Shown: positions 1 through 11,559 of the stretch, piece after piece
Position numbering within the stretch: the stretch's first letter is position 1
How the letters are laid out: every line of letters begins with the position of its first letter
Origin: Phaseolus vulgaris
Lineage: Eukaryota > Streptophyta > Magnoliopsida > Fabales > Fabaceae
Length of the DNA stretch: 64,000 nt
Reading direction: 5' to 3'
Assembly: GCF_000499845.2 (NCBI RefSeq)
Contig: NC_023755.2
Location: forward strand, 7,756,847 to 7,820,846
Made by a program: the position numbers and the translations under genes
The notes under the pieces: model-generated
Database searches by the model: none
Seen by the model: the letters and a program-made list of their open reading frames with translations, nothing else
Told to the model about the DNA's origin: nothing

Positions 1-1500
1 ATTTTGACTATGTGCTTAAATACAAAGTAAAAAAATATGATTTTATAAGCATCAAGTCTTGTCAGACACAAGTGTTTTGTGTATCCGAACATACGCAAGT
101 GTTTTTCTTATATACTTTGCCTGCTAAGTTTTTGCTTGGACATACACATGTGTGTTTCCTTAGTCCGATAAGTTTTTACTTAGACAGACACAAACATGTT
201 TACTTCATTGGATAAGCTTTTGCTTTGATAGATAAAATGTCTAAAGCATTTTACAGCACATGCCAAATACTTATAAATGTTTATTCTATGCTTGCAAAAA
301 ATGTTTTTCTTTTCTATCTCATAATAAAGTGTCTACATCCAATATCTCTTGAAACAACATCTAAAGCTACTCCACACAAATAACTTTTCTAGATATAAAG
401 AAATGTTAATTATGTAAAGATAGTCAATCACATTAGACTCTTTATTTTACTAAAGTTTGAAAAAAGAAAACTACCTAAACTAGGCCTAATAAGTTATGTC
501 ATATATCAGAAAGTTGTGTAAAGAATATTCATACATTTGATGTTGCATGAAAAGTGTCGCAACCGAGATCACAATGTGATGATTATTAAACTTTGAAAAA
601 AATAAAGGAGTTGTGATTGTAGTTAATAGTGAAAAACTACGGAAAAACCTTTTAAAAAGAAAAGGTCTCGAAATCAAATTTTGAGTCTGGGAGTTGATTA
701 TGCACAAGAAAAGTGTTAGCATCCTACAACGTTCTGTCCCAAGACTTACAATTAATTGAATGTGCAAAAATGTATCTAGTTTTTAAAATATATATTTTTC
801 CCAAAAAATAATGCCCGTAAAAATAATAAAGTAAATATTTTAAAACTTTTTTATTTGGACTCAATAAGGATTAACATTATTTCCACATATTTCCATTAAA
901 AAATAAAAAATAATGTAATTCTTACAATAAAAGTTGTTTTGGTGTTTGATATTTTTAACTATTTTAAAAATTATTTTATATTATAATTTTAATTATCAAG
1001 TGGATATGAGATTTAACATGAGGTTTAATTATTTTGAAACGAAAATTTTAATTATAAAATAAATCTAATATTTACCCTAATAATAAATCATTTTGAAATT
1101 ATTAAATGAACAAAAATTCTAATTATCAAGTAAATTCAAAATTTAACATGATAATTAATTATTTTAAATTTATTTTTAAAAAAATTAATTATCAAGTAAA
1201 TTTAGTATGATAATTAATTAGTTTTGAAATTATTATAAAATTTTAATTATGAAACAAATTCAAGATTTAACTTGATAATTAATAATTTTTAAAATAATAA
1301 TATTAATAAAAAAATAATTATTAAATCGGAGATTCATCATAACAATTAATAGTTTTCATAACTATTTCATAACAAAACTTATAGTCGAGGTAGCAATTCG
1401 TAACCCAGTGTGTAAATATGCTATTAAAAAATATATCATGCTTATAAGAAATGGCATGCAATGAAGCCTTGAAATAGAATCACAATTATGCCATGCGATT
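1..1500. other. AT-rich intergenic DNA, no gene seen
   Basis: The short open frames here are AT-driven and show no recognisable domain or splice structure. From about 770 to 1380 the DNA is very AT-rich, with loose repeats of an 'ttaattatcaagtaaatt'-like phrase (near 990, 1120, 1185 and 1240). This looks like decayed repeat DNA. I see no RNA gene or transposon end. Confidence 0.5.
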
Positions 1501-1539
1501 GCCTTAGATAATTGAAGTGACGTTTTAAATTGTTAACGG

Positions 1540-2050
1540 TTTTCTTCCTCCACACGGAAAATCACCACTTTGCCTTGCCAATTATTCTCAATCACCAACC
1601 TCCAAAGTGAAATAAAGGTTTCATCTCGATTCCAATTCCATCAACAAGCAATTAGCAAGCTCAAACGCAACTGCAAATTTCAAACGGATCCCAACTTCAA
1701 ATCAAATTATCAGTAGTGATGAACCAAACTCGAGAAGTTCCTGAGTGTTCAGAGAAAACTGCAATGCAACTTCGGAAGCGTCAAATTAGGATCTCAATCC
1801 GGACCAGAGGAAGAGGAGACCATACACACCTCTCGCTCAGGTTGTTGCGCGGTGGATCCCGACAGAGGGAGCGACGGCGTGCGACGGTGCGTCGCGGCTT
1901 CGAGAGAGCGTTGCCGTTGGCGAGGTCGTCGAAGATCTGGAAGAAGATTTTGGAGATGGCAGAGAAGTGTGAGTGATGGCTGAGGTTGTTGAGTTGGGAG
2001 AAGAAGAGTGTGAAGGAGTGAGCTAGTGAGCACTGCTACTTCGCGTGCCT
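1540..2050. other. GC-rich island, possible gene fragment or promoter/first exon
   Basis: About 500 bp stand out from the AT-rich surroundings in base composition and CpG content (gcgacggcgtgcgacg near 1875). Frames are open on both strands: plus 1716-1976, and minus roughly 1800-2035. I recognise no protein family in either. The flanks are pyrimidine-rich leader-like sequence on the plus side. Possible readings are a captured gene fragment, the 5' end of a decayed gene, or the promoter and first exon of a gene whose remaining exons I could not find. I assign no function. Confidence 0.25.
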
Positions 2051-3550
2051 TCTTCCTTTTTAATTTTTTTTCTTTCTTTTACATCTTTTTGTTGCTTTCT
2101 CCAACTAAGATAAGAAATTTTAGGGTCTAAATTTTTTTGTTTTCACGTTTTTTTTATTAAAATCAAAATTTAAAATAAAGTAAAATAAAAAACTAAAAAT
2201 ATAAATAATTTTAAATATTTGAATTTTTTAATCAAAAAGAAAATACTTTTTTTTAGTTTTCACTAAAAAAAGTAATTTTACTGGTCAAAATCCTTACTTA
2301 TTATTATTCATTATTATATTTATTATATTTTATTATTACATATTATTGTTATTAAAGTTATTAAAACCAAATATTAACATTTTAATAGGAAAGATTTGAA
2401 CGATCAGCAATGGATTAGAGAATATATAATCATAGACAAGTCAATTTAGCGATCAGATTATTCTTATTCTTGTTATTTTATTATTAATATTAATATTAAT
2501 ATTAAATATTATTCTTACTAAAAAAATTATTACTATTATTATTATTATTAAAATTATTAAAATTATTGTTATTATTAATATTATTATTAAATTAATACTA
2601 TCATTTTAATATATATTAGTACAAAATAAAATTATTAGCTTTAATTTTATAATAAATTATTATTAATAATAAGGAAATTATTAATATTATTATTATAAAT
2701 CTTATCATATTTATTTTTAATATTATTATTATTACATCATTATTAAAGTATTACTATTATTATGAAAATTATTATTATTATCATTTTTATTGTTATTATA
2801 TTACTTATTATTCTTATACGAATTATTATATTAATATTTTTATTTTAATATATATTAACATAAAATAAAATTATTAACATTAAAATTATATTAAATTATT
2901 ATTAAATTTATTATTATTTATTTTCATAATTATGTTTGATATTATTACTATTTTTTATTATTATTTAAATTTATTAAATTAATATTTTTATTTTTTATAT
3001 ATTCATAGTTAACAGTGTTATTATTATTATCATAATTATTGTTATGATTATTATCAATATTAATATTATTAATAATTAATAATATTATATTTTCGTGAGC
3101 AATTATGGAATATATTGATTTGTCGATATATTTTGATAAAATATATAAAAAATATATTTATTTTTTATTTTTTATATTCATCGAAGAAATAGGTCAGTAA
3201 TTATGATAAATATAAATTATTCCATAAAATTTATCAGTAATTTCATTTGTCGAGTAATTTTATCTATTTGTAAAATTCATTTTAAGAAATTATTGACAAA
3301 CACAAATTTGTCTGTAATTTTTTGTCAAAATCAAGAATTTATTGTAATGTTTGTAATATTTAAATTTTTTAAAGATTTATATTTTCTTTAATATTATTTG
3401 TTATATTTTTATATTTTGTAAAAAAATGTTTTTTTAATCATTTTTCATTCTTTTTTCAAATTTAATCAATCCATTTTTGCATTATTTTTATATTTTAGTT
3501 CATTTTCTTTCGTTAGTAATAATTAGGTTATTTTTTTAATTGTTTTAATT
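2050..3550. repeat. Low-complexity AT tract (TTA/ATT-rich)
   Basis: Roughly 2290-3080 is almost entirely interspersed TTA/ATT trinucleotides and short A/T runs. Any ORFs in it arise from composition. No gene, RNA or transposon terminus was identified. Confidence 0.7.
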
Positions 3551-3969
3551 TGTAATTTTAGCTCATATGACATTTGTTTGCTTGGCCATAACATTTTCTA
3601 TAGACATCACTTTATTTTTTTTATTATAGTTGCATTGGATTCTATACTTCCACGGCTTTAAAGTGAACATATGAATTCTATATTTTGAGAATTTGAGATA
3701 GACGTGTTAAAAATTTGTAAAGAGATTCCTGAAGTTTATTTTTGCTTGTTTTAGCTTACACACTTTTAATTAGGCTTTTAACTTGATTAGAGCGAAATTA
3801 GGCCATAATTTCTTCAAAGTTTGAAAATTTAGGGTTTAAGTTCAGAGTCTATTGAAGGCCTAATTATGTTCAAAAACAAGGACAAAAATCACTTGTACAA
3901 TTTCTTTACAGTTTTAGTTTTCCTTATTTTTTTACCTATTTTTGTCTTAAAAGGATTTGTAACAACTTT

Positions 3970-4470
3970 TTTATTCTTCAAATCTATATAAAGAATATCT
4001 CTTTAAGAAAGAAAGATTGACAATATTGACCAAACTCACGATAATAAGTGCGATAGTAAAGCTCTTATAATCTTTAGCAACCCTTTAGCTTTTAGTTTGT
4101 GAGAAAGAACATTGTTATATTTATTTGCAACCGAAAAGAGTGTTTATCATCTTGCATTCATCTTAGGATGCTTCCCTGTTTTTATTATCAAACATGTGGT
4201 CGTTTACAACACACACTTTCTATAAACAAAGATGTTTGGCCAACAGTGGTTGGGTTACTTAAGTCTTAGCCAAGTGTGACTGCATGTTCAAACAATACTC
4301 TATGCTTATTTAGGAGTGGTTTGGTCCAAATGATACTTTATGTTTAGCCAAGAGTGGCCATGATCATGATCCAAATTATACTTACCTTGTATCTTATAGT
4401 GTTAGTTTGCTATTGAAGCTTGATCATGTTAATTAAGAACTAGACGTAGTTTGAGTTTTTAGATGAATCA
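3970..4470 (+). repeat. LTR-like fragment with TATA box and 'agtggt...caaataatact' motif
   Basis: A TATA box-like tctatataaag lies near 3984. About 200 bp downstream is an internally repeated phrase (agccaagagtgg...ttcaaacaatact), seen three times between 4210 and 4390. The same phrase recurs at 11690-11800 and 15840-15910, so this is a dispersed family. The TATA followed by short repeats suggests the promoter and R region of a retrotransposon LTR. I could not fix its ends. Confidence 0.4.
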
Positions 4471-4949
4471 CTACAAAAATACTTCGTGTAAATACCTCTC
4501 AACTCTTAACTTTTTAAATTGCATATTATTGATATGCAACTATCGAAGAATGAGAGATTTGTGAAAATAAGTTTTTAAAAATATTTTTGACAACGCATCT
4601 GTCAAATTGAAAGTTGTGTTCGATGAGCCTTGTCAAAAGCCTCTCTTATGAAAAAAATGCTTAACAATGGGTCTATCAAGTCTTAAAGTTCCTTTTGGAT
4701 ATTGCCTTGTGAAATTTTTTAAAGATCTTAAATACATAATTCAACCCTTCCTAGTTATGTATTTTGCTTGTTTTCAAAAAAACGATGCTCAATCTTTGAA
4801 TAAAGATTTGGTTCTCACAACTTCCTTTCTCTCACCAAGGATCTACTCTTACGGATGAAAGGAAATGAACTTCTAATACCTCTATTGGGTATGACCTATG
4901 TGATCTAAAGTAGATTTTCCTTCATTTGTTGCTTCCTTTAGGTTTAATG

Positions 4950-5360
4950 AAAAAATATCTTGTGTGTCTAATGATCTTGTTGTGTTTGCTTCATCTATGT
5001 TTGTTGCTTTTATACATACATATGCAAATTGATATTCTAGATTTGATAATATTCTATCCTTTTATCATGTTGATACCTTAAATCTTTCTGTTTTCTATGC
5101 CTCTGAAGGCTATTTTACCTTTGTGATGTTGCTTTAGCTATAAGAATGTAGACTTTGGGTTTGTCATGTGTCACGAGCATCTACTGTCTAGGAACCAACT
5201 TAGTTCTTGACCTCTCATCGTAAAACGTATATGCAATAGGAATTATGATCTATTTTAGTATCCAAATTCTTTTTAAGTCCTTTCTTATTAGCTTCGATTA
5301 AATGCCTTTTGTTTACACATAACACTAGGATGTCCAGGTTTACCATAATGATGGCAAGTA
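4950..5360 (-). pseudogene. Decayed Ty1/copia gag zinc knuckle and protease
   Basis: Read on the minus strand, about 5350-5280 encodes a retroviral-type zinc knuckle, CHHYGKPGHPSVMC. The second cysteine of the CX2CX4HX4C pattern is replaced by Tyr. Further downstream (about 5200-5060) comes the start of the aspartic protease domain, WFLDSRCS followed by HMT. This matches the copia pattern W-x-LDSG-CS-x-HMT, but the active-site Gly is now Arg and a stop codon falls within the motif. Several stops and frameshifts follow. This is a dead copia fragment in the opposite orientation to the solo LTR beside it, which probably cuts it at 5696. Confidence 0.7.
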
Positions 5361-5399
5361 ACCTTAAGATTTAACATGTTTCTTACTTTTGATGTTATT

Positions 5400-5690
5400 T
5401 TTAGAAAAGAATGTAAGACTAAGCTAAGCCAAGTGGTGAATTGGTTTAGAAAACATTTTGAAAATATTTACCTTTTCTTTAAGGGATTTTGAAAAACTAT
5501 TTTTTTTACTGAATGCAATTTTTGGTAATAAAGATTGATAATGATTAACAATAACAAGATAAAAATAGATAGAGAAAAAGAAAGATCACACACAACATTT
5601 ATATTTGTTCAAATCACAATTGATCTTACATATAGTCTCAAATAGAATAATTGTAATCAACTATCTTTACATCTTTATACAAACACTTCA
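5400..5690. other. Repeat-derived spacer beside the copia remnant
   Basis: No gene is seen. The phrase near 5570-5660 (agaaaaagaaagatcacacacaacatttatat) resembles one at 11895-11935 (agagagaaatgcacacataatttatattgg), so both probably come from related retroelements. Confidence 0.4.
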
Positions 5691-5695
5691 CATAA

Positions 5696-7213
5696 TAATA
5701 CAAACCATCTCGACAAGCGGATGACTAAGGACACAACAAACAAGCCAATGCATTATATGTTTTTTCTTCTTGTCTTTTTAAAAGACAAGTTTTTGTAAAT
5801 AAATTGGGCTCACTTTGGGGGTCTAAATAGAAGAATAAGCTAGATTAGGGTGTACTTAGTATAAATTGGGCTTGTGCCAAAGTCCACCTTAACCTAACTT
5901 ATAGAAACACGCCCATGTGCTCACCTTTGACCTAAATTCTAGAAGACTCCTCCATGTGCTCACTTTTAACCTAGTTTCTAGAAGCTTGTAGTCATTTACA
6001 CCCCTACTGATGGAGAACCATATGGAAGGACACATATTGAGCCTTTAACTAGGGCTATGGCTAGAAGAATGGAAGAAAAAGAAGTTTAGAAAATTCTATT
6101 TTTATGGAGACTTAATTTTTAACTTTTTCTTCCAAATTTCCTAGTCTTATAAATTTGTACAAATTAGTATAGGCTTTATTTTGGGCTTGTATTTCAGTCA
6201 TTATCTTGAGCCATGTTTTAGGCCAATTTTGCCAATTAGAGTAGGGTGTAAATAGAAAAAAGAAAGAGTTTAGCTAGAGTTACAATCGGGCCTCCTTGAA
6301 CACAATGCAACACTAGACCATCTGAAGAGTTTTTTTTAGGGTTAAAGCTTGCACCTTGGCTGCCTATAGCACTATAAATACAAGTGTTAGCCCCCTTGTA
6401 AATGAGATTTGAATTGACATAGAAATGTTGTCCAAGTTGTTAGCTCCTTTGTCTTCAAATTCTCACTCTCAAGTTTGCACTTCTATTGGTGTTTTACTTG
6501 AATCTTCTTAGGAGTTGGCCTAACATCTCTTAAGCTTCATTATCATTCTCTATACACCAATACTTCACAATTTCTTTCACCCATTTAGCCATCCAATCCC
6601 ACCAAATTTTTCATCCTAAAATACAAAGCAAAAGACTCATAGCAATGCAAGCTAGGATTGCATCACCTACCCTTCCTCTCCAAGGTACTCATCTCTATAA
6701 ATAGTGGGCCTCCCCTATTGTAAATCACACATTGGATTTTGAATAGAAAAGAAATGTTGCAAGAGTGTTTAGTGAGCTTTGTCTCCTAGATTTTGGGTCT
6801 TATCTTGGGTGTTTGTGCACTTCAACTGGAGGCTCTTTATCACTCATCTTGGAGTCTCTTCCTCCTTTAAGTGGCGTGATTCCTCATAAGCATCTCTTAA
6901 TCTCTTCACCTTTTTGTCTTTCTTTCCTTTTCCTTATGCCATTATACCATACTTTTATTCCTTTATGTTTCTGTGTTCATCTTTGTCTATTCGATTTCCA
7001 TCTTCTTTCTTTTCCTTATATGCTCTTTAATTCTGCACCTTTTCATTATCATTATCATATAATTTCTCTTTGCTATCTAGAAGTGAACTTTCACACTTAC
7101 TTAACCACTTAGTGGGAATCTTCTTTGGGTTTCTCACCATATTCTACCTAAAACAAAAACTCATAAACAAAGTGTCACCATAAAATGTGCAATCTTAAAA
7201 TCAACTCACATCA
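5696..7213 (+). mobile_element. Solo LTR, family A, copy 1
   Basis: The element is bounded by a perfect 5-bp direct repeat, CATAA, at 5691-5695 and 7214-7218. Its ends read TAATACAAAC and CAACTCACATCA, that is TG...CA with one change at the left dinucleotide. It matches the element at 27397-28419 (opposite strand) over both termini and internal blocks: gatgactaaggacacaac near 5719, ttgggctcactttgggggtc near 5805, a TATA box with aggcctcc/gggcctcc context near 6700, and acttaaccactt near 7100. No protein coding or primer-binding site lies inside, as expected for a solo LTR left by recombination. The extra 0.5 kb relative to copy 2 includes a second promoter-like block: a TATA at about 6370 repeats the one at about 6697. 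The long open frame at 6765-7112 lies inside the LTR and is probably fortuitous. Confidence 0.75.
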
Positions 7214-7218
7214 CATAA

Positions 7219-8980
7219 AACATCAAACAACATAAGAACAACTCTAGAATACAATTAAGAGAGCATACCCTACCCTTGGATCATACCGTGAGGACACTAA
7301 CCAAACCAAATCTTGAAGTATAAAAATGATATAAATTGGAACACTCCAACAACTCACTAAAAGACGTTATCATAAAACAACATAGTAGAAGCAACACAAA
7401 AGTATTTAAGCAGCACGACACAACTTTTGAGAGAATTCTTTAACAATCTTGAGGGTACTCTTTTAAGAATTTAAAATAGCTTATAAAGATCTAAAATGAA
7501 TGTTGTAATATTGATTTTTAGTATATTAAGATGAATGAAAGAGTGAATCAAAGGTTAAAAGCTTTATATATTTATATCTAGGGCATTTATCTTTCGAGTC
7601 TCTTACTTGAAGTTTTGTTTTGATCAAATTTGATATTAATCCAACAATTAAATAGGAGTAGGTTAATACTTTATATACTTCAACATATTACTAGAAATAT
7701 AATATTTTTTGTAGAAAAAGAGGAAGAACTGACAAAATAGGAAGAAAATCCTTTTTAAGAGGAAGCAAGGTTCATTGTGGAAGAAAAAATTGAGTTTAAA
7801 AAACAAAATTTCATTCTTGATTGGGAATTTTGAAGTTGAGTGTGACCAGGTTGAGCATGAATTTTCTAAGGCTCAATGTGAGAGGTTTGGTGTGGCTTTA
7901 ATGAGTCATTTTAAAAGTGATTTGGGGATCCATTGAAAGAGTTCGTGCATTGGACTTTCAAACCCATGTTTTGGAGAAGAAGAAGCTTCTCACACAGTGG
8001 GTGGACAACTAAAAGGCTTCCCTAGCGTTTCCATGACTCTTAAATCTAGTTTATTCATTTTTGTATGATGTTTTCTTCCTCTTACATAGTTTTTTGGGGT
8101 TAGATGTAACGACACTAAACACTCTTGTATTTTTTGGTATATCATCTTCTTGTGCTTCAACATTAGTGTTTTACTTCTATACTTCATGTTTGTGATTCGA
8201 AAATGCTTTCATTATCTTGACTTGAGGTAAAACACCCAAGGAATAATTTCATTGGTCATCTTTTAATCATTGAGCTTAACACAAATTGTTTTGTTGAGTT
8301 ACATAAGGCATTGAGGCTTATTAAAGGAATTTAGGTTCTTTTCACCTAAGGAATTAGGCTTTTGGTTAAAGTTGATGATTGATGTTAATGTTGAAAGCCA
8401 AAAAAATTTGATTGAGTATCATATTGCAAGAGACACGTGTTCAGTTAAATCTAACCCCGACAATTTTAATCTATTTGTACAAACTCAACATATTAGTTTA
8501 TTTGTTTTTTGTATTTTGGTATAATAGTTAATCTTAAGAATTTCATAGTCACCTTTATATCAAAATTTCATAGTTTAGTTAGTATAGATGGTAAGAAATT
8601 GTATAGTTTTATTGTATTGTGTTAGTCTGTTGGGAAAATGATACTTGGATTTTTCATTTTACTACTTGTATGATTCGGTACACTTTCCAAGGACGTAACA
8701 AGTTTTATGTCACCATTTTCGAGGAGTTATGTCTCAGTACTAGGAAATACACATTTTTTTTTTTACTTACTAGGTTTTATTCTTTTTTATCCTTTTACTA
8801 GCTTAATTTACAACTTTTATTATATTTGTTATCTTGTGCTAACTTATGACTCCTTGGTCTTTGTAATTTTGTTTATGCGAGGTAAAAACTCAACTGACCA
8901 ATTCTTGTGCACCCGTAAACTGAAAAAAATAACTAGGAGAAACAACAACAAAACAAAGAAGACAAATATTTTAGATGGGC
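7219..8980. other. Repeat-derived DNA upstream of the Athila remnant
   Basis: I see no gene. Base use and the position before a gag remnant suggest that part of it (about 8200-8980) is the LTR or leader of the Athila element that follows, but I could not identify LTR ends or a primer-binding site. Confidence 0.3.
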
Positions 8981-9229
8981 AAGCAAGGAAAGAGTCAAAT
9001 TATATGCCTCTACCATCTCCTACTATTTTAAGAATCAACAACCATGGTTGATTGAATTGAAAGAGAGCAACCTCAAAGAACCTTGGGCAACTATGCTACT
9101 TATAATGGGATAAGACATTTCTATCGCATTGTTAGGCCCCAAATCATTATAGCCAAATAGTGAGATGAAGTCAACATTGTTAATTTTGGTGTAACAAAAC
9201 CAATTTGCTAGACTAGATCATGAATATCC

Positions 9230-9938
9230 TCATGCTCATTTGTCTACATTCATTGAGTTATGCAACATGGTCAAACTTCATGAAATACTAGATGATGCAA
9301 TTTATTTAGCTCTTTTTCCATTCTCACTCACTGGAAAGCTAAAACTTGGCTAAATTATTTTCCACAACATAGTTTGAACCCTTGGGATGCAGTGATGGAC
9401 ATGTTATTGGCACGTTTCTTTCTAGAGTCTAATCTTAAGAAAGATACAATTCAGATTGCCACATTCATGCAAGGTGATGATAAACTACTTTGTGAAGCAT
9501 GGGAGCATTTTAAGGACTTACTTAAAAATGTCCAATTCATGGGTTTGATGATTACATACAGATAAACTTCTTTTTGGAAGTTTTAAAACCTCAAACTAAA
9601 CTCATGTTGGATGCATCAACAAGAGGAAAAATCAAGGATAAAACTTGAATGAAACAAAATTGCATATTGAAAACATGGCTTTTAATGACTATAATTTACA
9701 TCAGTATAGGAAGTCGATTTCAAAAAGGGGAGTATTGGATTTGAATGCTCAAAATGCACTGTTTGGCCAAAACAAGCTTCTCACTCAAGATTTAGGTGCT
9801 CTTACAAAGAGGCTTGTCAAACTACCTCAACAACTTCAAAGCTTAGAGGTTACACCAATGTCATCGCAACAATTAAGTTGTGAGTTATGTGGGGGAGGAC
9901 ATACAACTGGTCAGTGTGTTTACCAACGAAGTTTCTAA
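9230..9938 (+). pseudogene. Athila gag remnant
   Basis: Gag capsid-type sequence runs through 9230-9565 with frameshifts: LFPFSLTGKAKTWLN at about 9310, then NPWDAVMD. A stop falls at 9563, and it continues at 9645-9938 (HIENMAFNDYN). Near 9878 is a nucleic-acid-binding knuckle reading CELCGGGHTTGQC, which fits the CX2CX4HX4C spacing. The capsid part of Gag forms the virus-like particle and the knuckle binds the element RNA. The breaks mean it cannot be made as one protein. Confidence 0.8.
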
Positions 9939-10384
9939 AAAGAGATCAATTACATGGTAAACAAAAATCGACAAGGGAATTTTGGCAACAATCCTTACCC
10001 TAACTCTTTTAATCAAGGGTGGAGGAATAATAACAATTATGGATAGAAACAAGATGTCAGATCATCAAGTAAAACACCACATCAACACCACCAACAACCA
10101 CTACATCAATAGCAAACTTCTTAATTGGAGGAGACACTCAGTCAATTCATCTAATTGTCCACTACAAACCAAAAGAACAATATGCCTCCACAAAAAATTT
10201 AGAAGTGCAAGTGTGGTAGTTGGCTAAATAATTAACGGAGCAAAAAAGAGGATTTTTCTCGACCAACACACAAATAAACCCCAAAAAGCATTGCAAGGTG
10301 ATTACTACAATGAGTGGAAAACTGGTTATTGGTAGGTGATTTGAGTAGTATGAAAGCAGAGGAAGAGAATGGGTGAGTGAATAA

Positions 10385-10846
10385 GTGTTTGTGGAAGATG
10401 GGTCAATAAAATATCCTCATGGCATGATGGAAGATGTTCTTGTAAAAGTTGATAAATTCTTATTTCCAGTAGTTTTTGTAATCATGGAGATAAAGGAGGA
10501 TGTTAAAGTTTCCCTCATCCTTGGGAGGCCATTTATGAATGTTGCAAGGGTTTTAATTGATATTGATGATGGAAAACTTAAGGTAAGAGTTCAAGATGAA
10601 GAAGTGGACTTTAAAGTATTTGAAGCTATGTCTCACCCAAGAGATGATGAAACTTGTTTTAAAATTGATGTGTTTAATGAAGTACTTGTGAGTTCCAATA
10701 AGTTGTTACACACCTTTCATCCTCTTGAGAAAACTCTAATTGATGCTTTTAAAACTCTCAATGAGGAGGAAGAGAAAGAGATTGATGAATGCTTGACTAA
10801 CCTTAATGCTTTGAAGGAAATTCCCCTACATGAGGTGAAATTATAA
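10385..10846 (+). pseudogene. Athila protease-region fragment
   Basis: This open frame of 153 codons encodes the stretch between protease and RT in Athila polyproteins. SIKYPHGMMEDVLVKVDKF is followed by SLILGRPFMNVARVLID, where ILGRPF is the conserved motif near the protease C-terminus. The catalytic DSG-type motif, normally just upstream, is not visible in frame, so the enzyme is incomplete. The rest (about residues 75-153) is acidic linker. Confidence 0.8.
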
Positions 10847-11129
10847 GAGTGAAAGATAGGGGATAAAATGAAATAAGCAAAAGTCGAGTTGGAGATGTTG
10901 CTTCCACATTTGAAATATGTTTTTCTTTAGGGTGACAACAAACCTTTAATTATTCACAACTCTTATTCATTCCAGAGGAATAGAAAATTGATGTTATGAA
11001 GAAGAAGAAAGGAGAAATTGGATGGTTTATATCCAATCTTAAGGGGATAAGTTCTTCTTATTGCACGTATAGAATGTCTATGGAGGAGAAGTTTAAGTTG
11101 ATGGCTCAACCTTAAAGAAAACTAAATCT

Positions 11130-11527
11130 TGTTATGGAGGAGGATGTGAGGAAGGAAGTTTTGAAGTTTTTAGAAGCTGGAATTATGTACCCTATTTTTA
11201 ATAGTGCATGGGTGAGTCATGTGCAAGTGGTTTCAATAAAAAGATAGCATATGAGTTGTTTGCAATGACAAGAATGAAACAATACTCACAAGAACTCTAA
11301 TCGGTTGGAGGATATGTATAGACTACAAGAGGTTGAATAAAGCAACAAGGAAATATCACTTTCCCCTTCCTTTCATGGATCAAATGTTAGAAATACTAGT
11401 TGTTCAAGCATTTTGTTGCTTTTTGGATGGTTATTCATGTTATAACCAAATTGTCGTGAATCCTAAAGACCAAGAGAATATGACTTTCACTTATCCTTTT
11501 AGTATGTTTCATTATATAGCTAACTAA
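11130..11527 (+). pseudogene. Athila reverse transcriptase, N-terminal fragment
   Basis: The remnant reads EEDVRKEVLKFLEAGIMYPI at about 11136, then breaks, then RLNKATRKYHFPLPFMDQMLE from about 11322 and FCCFLDGYSCYNQIVVNPKDQENMTF to 11500. These are RT blocks 1-3. The later FxDD block is absent because homology ends at about 11520. The homologous part of a second copy lies at 63434-64000. Confidence 0.8.
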
Positions 11528-11559
11528 AAAAGAGTTCATATATTTGTGTATGTCATAAA

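Larger units (their letters stand above)
8990..11530 (+). mobile_element. Athila-type Ty3/gypsy remnant (gag, protease, start of RT)
   Basis: The order gag, CCHC-like knuckle, protease, reverse transcriptase on the plus strand, and the residues in each part, match the Athila lineage of plant Ty3/gypsy elements. Reading frames are broken by several stops and frameshifts, and the element stops within the RT at about 11530. No LTR was delimited on either side. It is a dead copy. Confidence 0.8.

Noticed and set aside
4472..4485. cactacaaaaata as a CACTA left terminus
   Set aside because: It lacks the CACTACAAGAAAA continuation, has no subterminal TACATA repeats, and is about 59 kb from the only clear right end.
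6765..7112. 115-codon open frame, Phe/Leu/Ser-rich
   Set aside because: It lies entirely within the family A solo LTR, in its pyrimidine-rich region, and has no counterpart frame in the other copy.
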